Below are positions 60,125 through 64,000 of a stretch of 64,000 bases of DNA, one piece after another. Below the pieces are notes generated by a model that was not told the DNA's origin, did not search any database, and saw nothing but the letters and a program-made list of their open reading frames with translations. The position numbers and the translations under genes are program-made. The stretch's first letter is position 1. Each line of letters begins with the position of its first letter. Origin of the DNA: an uncultured Peptostreptococcaceae bacterium. Lineage in GTDB: Bacteria; Bacillota; Clostridia; Peptostreptococcales; Anaerovoracaceae. The stretch covers positions 121,176 through 185,175 of the forward strand of contig CAJUQR010000005.1 in assembly GCA_910588185.1 (NCBI GenBank). Reading direction: 5' to 3'.

Positions 60125-62470
60125 TTGGACAGCATTAAGAAAATAACTAAGAGAGATGGTCGTACAGTAGATTTTAATGTAGATAAAATCGCTGAAGCTA
60201 TATTCAAGGCAGCACAGGTTTTAGGCGGAAGAGATAAAGAAATGGCAATGTATTTGGCTAAGCAGACAGAACTATATCTTCTTGAGATATGTCACAATCA
60301 GGTTCCGTCGGTGGAACAGATTCAGGATGCTGTTGAAAAAATTCTTATAGAGAACGGACATGCACGTACGGCTAAAGAATATATTCTTTATAGAGCAGAA
60401 CGTACGAGAGCACGTGATATGAACACGAAACTCATGAAAATCTATGAGGATTTAACTTTTAAAGAAGCAAAAGAAAATGAGATTAAACGTGAAAACGCTA
60501 ATATAGATGGCAACACTGCTATGGGAACCATGCTTAAATATGGTTCAGAGGGTGCAAAGGAATTCTATAAGATGTATGTAATAGACCCTAAGCATAGCAA
60601 AGCTCATGAAAATGGTGATATTCATATTCATGATATGGATTTTTATACTCTTACTATGACATGCTGTCAGATTGATCTGGTAAAATTGCTTAAAGGTGGA
60701 TTTTCCACTGGACATGGACATCTCAGAGAACCAAATGATATCGAAAGTTATGCAGCCCTTGCGTGTATAGCTATACAATCTAATCAGAACGATCAGCATG
60801 GCGGACAGTCAGTGCCTAATTTTGATTATGGTATGGCTCCCGGCGTTAAAAAGACATATAAGAAACTGTATTTTGCAAATTTGGGAAAGATGCTTGATTT
60901 CTTGGAAGATGTAGAGGACGGCGTAGAAAGAATGAAGGCCATGGGTAAGAAGATAGAAGAAGAACATGGCGTATTTCCTTGTATGTCTTGGGACAATAAT
61001 TATAAAGAAATCGAATTTGAAGAACTTAAAAAAATAGTTCCTGAGGAAACAGCTAAGAAGATGCAGGAGAGAGCAACCAGATTTGCCGATTCTGAAATCA
61101 GAAGAAAAACCTACCAGGCTATGGAAGCCTTTATACATAATCTCAACACTATGCATTCAAGAGCAGGAGCTCAGGTACCTTTTAGCTCTATTAACTACGG
61201 AACAGATACGTCTCCTGAGGGAAGACTTGTTATGGAGTCCGTTATGCTTGCAACAGAAGCAGGTCTTGGAAATGGAGAGACACCTATTTTCCCTATTCAG
61301 ATTTTTAAAGTTAAAGAGGGAGTGAGCTATAATCCTGAGGATCCTAACTATGACTTGTTCAAATTGGCATGCAGAGTATCTGCAAAGAGATTATTCCCTA
61401 ATTTCTCATTCCTTGATGCGCCGTTTAACAAGCAGTATTATGTAGAGGGAGATCCTAATACAGAATGTGCATATATGGGATGCAGAACAAGGGTTATAGG
61501 CAATACATATGATCCTACAAGAGAAATTGTAACAGGAAGAGGAAATTTAAGCTTTACATCTATTAATTTGCCTAGGCTTGCAATAAAGGCCAAGGGCGAT
61601 CTCGACATGTTCTTCGAAGGTCTTGACAATATGATAGATTTAGCATGTGACCAACTTTATGATAGATTCAAGATACAATCACAGAAAAAGGTTAGAAATT
61701 TCCCGTTCTTGATGGGACAAGGTATATGGCTTGATTCGGATGATTTGGGTCCTGACGATACTATAGAAGAAGTTATAAAGCACGGAACACTTACTGTAGG
61801 TTTTATTGGGCTTGCAGAATGTTTAAAGGCTCTTACAGGAAAACATCATGGAGAGTCTAAGGAATCTCAGATTCTAGGTCTGGAAATTATAGGATATATG
61901 AGAAAGAGAATGGATGAGATGTCAAGAAAAACCGGTTTAAACTGGTCTTTGATAGCTACTCCGGCAGAAGGTTTATCAGGCAGATTTGTAAGAATTGATA
62001 AGGAAAAGTATGGAGTAATAGAAGGTGTTACAGATAGAGATTATTATACTAACAGCTTCCACGTTCCTGTATATTATGATATAAATGCTTTTGATAAGAT
62101 AAAGATAGAAGCGCCTTATCATGAACTTACCAATGGAGGACATATTTCATATATTGAACTTGACGGTGATCCGCTGAAGAATTTGGATGCCTTTGAAAAA
62201 GTAGTCAGATTTATGAAGGATTCAGGAGTGGGCTACGGTTCTATCAATCATCCGGTAGACAGAGATCCATGCTGTGGATATACAGGAATTATAGATAATG
62301 AGTGTCCTCTTTGCCACAGAAAAGAAGAAGATGGCGATATAGGATTTGAAAGAATTCGTAGAATTACAGGATATTTAGTTGGTACTATGGATCATTGGAA
62401 TAGCGCAAAATCCGCAGAAGAGAGAGATAGGGTAAAACACGATGTCCAAACAGGATTTGAAAAGCTTTGA
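60125..62470 (+). CDS. nrdD: Anaerobic (class III) ribonucleoside-triphosphate reductase
   Basis: Glycyl-radical enzyme making dNTPs without oxygen. The 781-aa protein has an N-terminal ATP-cone (TKRDGRTVDFNVDKIAEAIF), catalytic-domain segments HIHDMDFYTLTMTC and NQNDQHGGQSVPNFD, a zinc site near the C-terminus (DPCCGYTG then ECPLCHR) and the glycyl-radical loop RRITGYLVGTMDHWN. TTG 60125 is chosen because GGAGGTAGG lies 8 nt upstream; starting at an ATG farther up would put the NrdR box inside the gene. Controlled by NrdR and coupled to nrdG by a 29-bp overlap. Confidence 0.96.
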   Translation: MDSIKKITKRDGRTVDFNVDKIAEAIFKAAQVLGGRDKEMAMYLAKQTELYLLEICHNQVPSVEQIQDAVEKILIENGHARTAKEYILYRAERTRARDMNTKLMKIYEDLTFKEAKENEIKRENANIDGNTAMGTMLKYGSEGAKEFYKMYVIDPKHSKAHENGDIHIHDMDFYTLTMTCCQIDLVKLLKGGFSTGHGHLREPNDIESYAALACIAIQSNQNDQHGGQSVPNFDYGMAPGVKKTYKKLYFANLGKMLDFLEDVEDGVERMKAMGKKIEEEHGVFPCMSWDNNYKEIEFEELKKIVPEETAKKMQERATRFADSEIRRKTYQAMEAFIHNLNTMHSRAGAQVPFSSINYGTDTSPEGRLVMESVMLATEAGLGNGETPIFPIQIFKVKEGVSYNPEDPNYDLFKLACRVSAKRLFPNFSFLDAPFNKQYYVEGDPNTECAYMGCRTRVIGNTYDPTREIVTGRGNLSFTSINLPRLAIKAKGDLDMFFEGLDNMIDLACDQLYDRFKIQSQKKVRNFPFLMGQGIWLDSDDLGPDDTIEEVIKHGTLTVGFIGLAECLKALTGKHHGESKESQILGLEIIGYMRKRMDEMSRKTGLNWSLIATPAEGLSGRFVRIDKEKYGVIEGVTDRDYYTNSFHVPVYYDINAFDKIKIEAPYHELTNGGHISYIELDGDPLKNLDAFEKVVRFMKDSGVGYGSINHPVDRDPCCGYTGIIDNECPLCHRKEEDGDIGFERIRRITGYLVGTMDHWNSAKSAEERDRVKHDVQTGFEKL

Positions 62471-62972
62471 TGTGATAAGACTGGCAGGAGTCGTAAGGGA
62501 GTCCATTGTAGATGGTCCGGGGCTTAGATTTGCAGTATTTTGTCAGGGATGTCCGCATGGATGTAAAGAGTGTCATAATCAGGAAACTCATGATTTTAAA
62601 GGCGGATATGATTGTCATATTTCAAAGATAGTAGATGCTGTAGAGAAAGACCCTCTTTTAGATGGTGTTACATTTAGTGGTGGAGAGCCGTTTTGTCAGC
62701 CTGAAGCTTTCTATAACTTGGCTGTTGAACTTAAAAAAAGAGGACTGAATTTGATGGCATACAGCGGATATACTTATGACGAATTGCTAAGTCTTAAAAA
62801 TGAGGCTGTAGACAAGCTTTTATCTCAGCTTGATATTTTAGTAGACGGAAGATTTGTGGCAGAACAAAAAGATTTAACTCTTCTTTTTAGAGGAAGCAGT
62901 AATCAAAGAGTTATAGATATGAATCTTACAAGACAAGAGGGAAAAGTTGTCTTGGTAGAGAAATATATGTAA
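62442..62972 (+). CDS. nrdG: Anaerobic ribonucleotide reductase activating protein
   Basis: Radical SAM activase that installs the glycyl radical on NrdD. The 176-aa protein has the iron-sulfur motif CQGCPHGCKECHNQ (Cys spacing CX3CX2C), VDGPGLRFAVF before it and TFSGGEPFCQPE after it. It overlaps nrdD by 29 bp and ends at a strong terminator, so the two form one operon. Confidence 0.95.
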   Translation: MSKQDLKSFDVIRLAGVVRESIVDGPGLRFAVFCQGCPHGCKECHNQETHDFKGGYDCHISKIVDAVEKDPLLDGVTFSGGEPFCQPEAFYNLAVELKKRGLNLMAYSGYTYDELLSLKNEAVDKLLSQLDILVDGRFVAEQKDLTLLFRGSSNQRVIDMNLTRQEGKVVLVEKYM

Positions 62973-62975
62973 ATA

Positions 62976-63012
62976 AAAACGGTGATTCAGCTTATCTGAA
63001 TCGCCGTTTTTT
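62976..63012 (+). terminator. Terminator of nrdDG
   Basis: AAAACGGTGATTCAG (62976-62990) pairs with CTGAATCGCCGTTTT (62996-63010), one G-T, loop CTTAT, followed by TT. It can also serve the convergent small gene. Confidence 0.92.
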
Positions 63013-63025
63013 AATGTAGAGAAGA

Positions 63026-63223
63026 TTATTCTTCTTCTCCTTCGTCGTCTTCTTTTACTTCCATATTTTCAAGAGCATATTGCAACGCCATACTTATGAG
63101 TTCATTGCGGGATCTGTTTGTGCTATTTGATAGTCTGTTATATTTTTCCTGTAAAGAACGATCGATTCTTATTGTCATGGTCACAGATTTGTCCTCTTTT
63201 GGTATAACAACAAATTTGTTCAT
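63026..63223 (-). CDS. Ribbon-helix-helix (CopG/Arc type) DNA-binding protein
   Basis: 65-aa protein: MNKFVVIPKEDKSVTMTIRID forms the strand that pairs in the dimer, followed by two helices (SLQEKYNRLSNSTNRSRNELISMALQYALENM) and an acidic tail (EDDEGEEE). An AAAGGAG site precedes the ATG by 8 nt. No toxin gene is next to it, so it is more likely a free-standing regulator than an antitoxin. Confidence 0.82.
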   Translation of the reverse strand: MNKFVVIPKEDKSVTMTIRIDRSLQEKYNRLSNSTNRSRNELISMALQYALENMEVKEDDEGEEE

Positions 63224-63307
63224 AGCTTTTCTCCTTTAAATCTTTAATTATATTATAGAGTTAACAATATAAAGCAATCTATAACACAAAATGATGTAAA
63301 AATTTAA

Positions 63308-63336
63308 TGGACTTTTAGAGCAAATTGTGATAGAAT
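63308..63336 (+). promoter_or_regulatory. Promoter of the DUF4352-like lipoprotein gene
   Basis: TGGACT at 63308-63313 and TAGAAT at 63331-63336 with a 17-bp spacer, 37 bp before the ATG. Confidence 0.5.
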
Positions 63337-63372
63337 TTTTTAAAGAACTTAACGTAAGTAGGAGGAAGTTAT

Positions 63373-63858
63373 ATGAAAAAGGTTTTGGCAGGAGTGCTTG
63401 TATTGATGATGGTATTTGCCTTTGTAGGGTGTGGCTCAGACGAGTCTGATGAACCTGAGAAAAAGACAAGCTTTGCAGTAGGAGAGACAGCAGAAGTCGA
63501 TGGGGCTAAGTTTACAGTTACTGATGTTCAGTATTCCCAGGGAGATGACTGGGATAAACCTGCAGATGGTATGGAATATGTTATCGTGAATATTTCTATT
63601 GAAAATGGTTCAGATGAAGATTTGGACTACACTCTTCTTGATTGGCAGATGATAAATTCACAAGGTCAGGAAGAAAGTATAAGCTTTACAATTATTGATT
63701 CTGATACAAATTTGGGCTCAGGAACATTAAAACCAGGCGGAACAAAGAGCGGTACATTAGTGTTTGAAGAACCAAAGGATGATGAATCACTTAAACTTAC
63801 ATATTATTCAAATGTTTTGATAGATGATGAACCTGAATTTGAAGTAGTTATAAAATAG
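63373..63858 (+). CDS. DUF4352-type lipoprotein
   Basis: 161-aa lipoprotein: signal peptide MKKVLAGVLVLMMVFAFVGC with the lipidated Cys at residue 20, a short acidic linker, then an immunoglobulin-like DUF4352 beta-sandwich (about 35-160; FTVTDVQYSQGDDW, YVIVNISIENGSDEDLDY, LKPGGTKSGTLVFEEPKDDESLKLTYY). Such proteins sit on the outer membrane face and often accompany transporters, but no partner is seen here. AGGAGGAAG precedes the ATG. Confidence 0.88.
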   Translation: MKKVLAGVLVLMMVFAFVGCGSDESDEPEKKTSFAVGETAEVDGAKFTVTDVQYSQGDDWDKPADGMEYVIVNISIENGSDEDLDYTLLDWQMINSQGQEESISFTIIDSDTNLGSGTLKPGGTKSGTLVFEEPKDDESLKLTYYSNVLIDDEPEFEVVIK

Positions 63859-63868
63859 TGGCAACTAT

Positions 63869-63903
63869 AAAAGAGGCTTTCCTAGAAGGAGGCCTCTTTT
63901 ATT
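63869..63903 (+). terminator. Terminator of the lipoprotein gene
   Basis: AAAAGAGGC pairs with GCCTCTTTT around an inner TTCC/GGAG-type imperfect stem, followed by ATTATT; 10 bp after the stop codon. Confidence 0.8.
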
Positions 63904-63951
63904 ATTGTTTAAGATTTTAAGATGATACTATAGAAGAAAATCTAAATTAAC

Positions 63952-63991
63952 TTGACAAAAATATACAGGGGGGGGGTATCATATATGATAC
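63952..63991 (+). promoter_or_regulatory. Promoter with nine-G spacer and perfect palindrome
   Basis: TTGACA at 63952-63957 is followed after 19 bp by TATCAT at 63977-63982. The spacer ends in a run of nine G (63968-63976), with ATAC before and TAT after it, reminiscent of CsoR/FrmR-family operators (ATAC plus G or C tract plus GTAT). The -10 lies inside the perfect 16-bp palindrome GTATCATATATGATAC (63976-63991). The gene it controls is outside the window. Confidence 0.5.
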
Positions 63992-64000
63992 ATAATAGAC

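Noticed and set aside
63026..63223. Antitoxin of a toxin-antitoxin pair
   Set aside because: No toxin-like partner is adjacent on either side; the gene stands alone.

Overview
This 64 kb window is low-GC Firmicutes DNA, most likely from an anaerobic member of the Clostridia. The evidence is the hslVU-codY operon, a YunB-type sporulation protein, an anaerobic class III ribonucleotide reductase, an [FeFe] hydrogenase, ATA/AGA-rich codon use and strong AGGAGG ribosome-binding sites. I cannot name the species from sequence alone.

Layout. 1-6246: topA (3' part), hslV, hslU, codY, yunB, hflX, yigZ. 6394-7956: a co-directional cluster of 15 tRNA genes with its own promoter and terminator and a repeat element in one spacer. 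8161-13133: a TPR lipoprotein with a membrane protein, thymidine kinase, and a pair of exported proteins (a dockerin-bearing glucosaminidase followed by a membrane-anchored cohesin-like protein). 13211-16149: a radical SAM protein, queH, asnA. 16159-25682: a housekeeping operon priA-def-fmt-yugP-rsmB-prpC-prkC-rsgA-rpe. 25726-36733: a class A penicillin-binding protein, comEC, holA, an EamA transporter, and an [FeFe] hydrogenase with a GltD-like flavoprotein. 36799-44534: recN-argR, then ruvCAB-queA-tgt and an RNA uracil methyltransferase, with a near-perfect LexA box in the ruvC promoter. queH, queA and tgt together cover late queuosine synthesis.

45009-56447 is accessory DNA. The first part is a restriction-modification operon of the LlaJI/BsuMI kind: a small HTH protein, one polypeptide with two complete cytosine-5 methyltransferases in tandem, a McrB-like NTPase and a LlaJI-type nuclease. 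After it come a zinc-finger protein on the other strand and the scrambled remains of a prophage. Those remains are a structured leader, a sigma-like protein, an antirepressor, a truncated primase, a beheaded endolysin and three head-tail genes in reverse orientation. Codon use changes inside the McrB gene and stays different through the phage genes.

56982-64000 returns to host-like DNA: a protein of unknown function, a membrane-anchored PepD-like protein that seems to have lost its metal ligands, an acetyltransferase, nrdD-nrdG behind a perfect NrdR box, a ribbon-helix-helix protein and a DUF4352-type lipoprotein. The window ends in a promoter region with nine consecutive G and a perfect palindrome.

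The most interesting items are the fused double methyltransferase restriction system, the cohesin/dockerin pair built around a wall hydrolase, the PepD-like probable pseudoenzyme, and a leader with mutually exclusive RNA hairpins upstream of the phage sigma-like gene.
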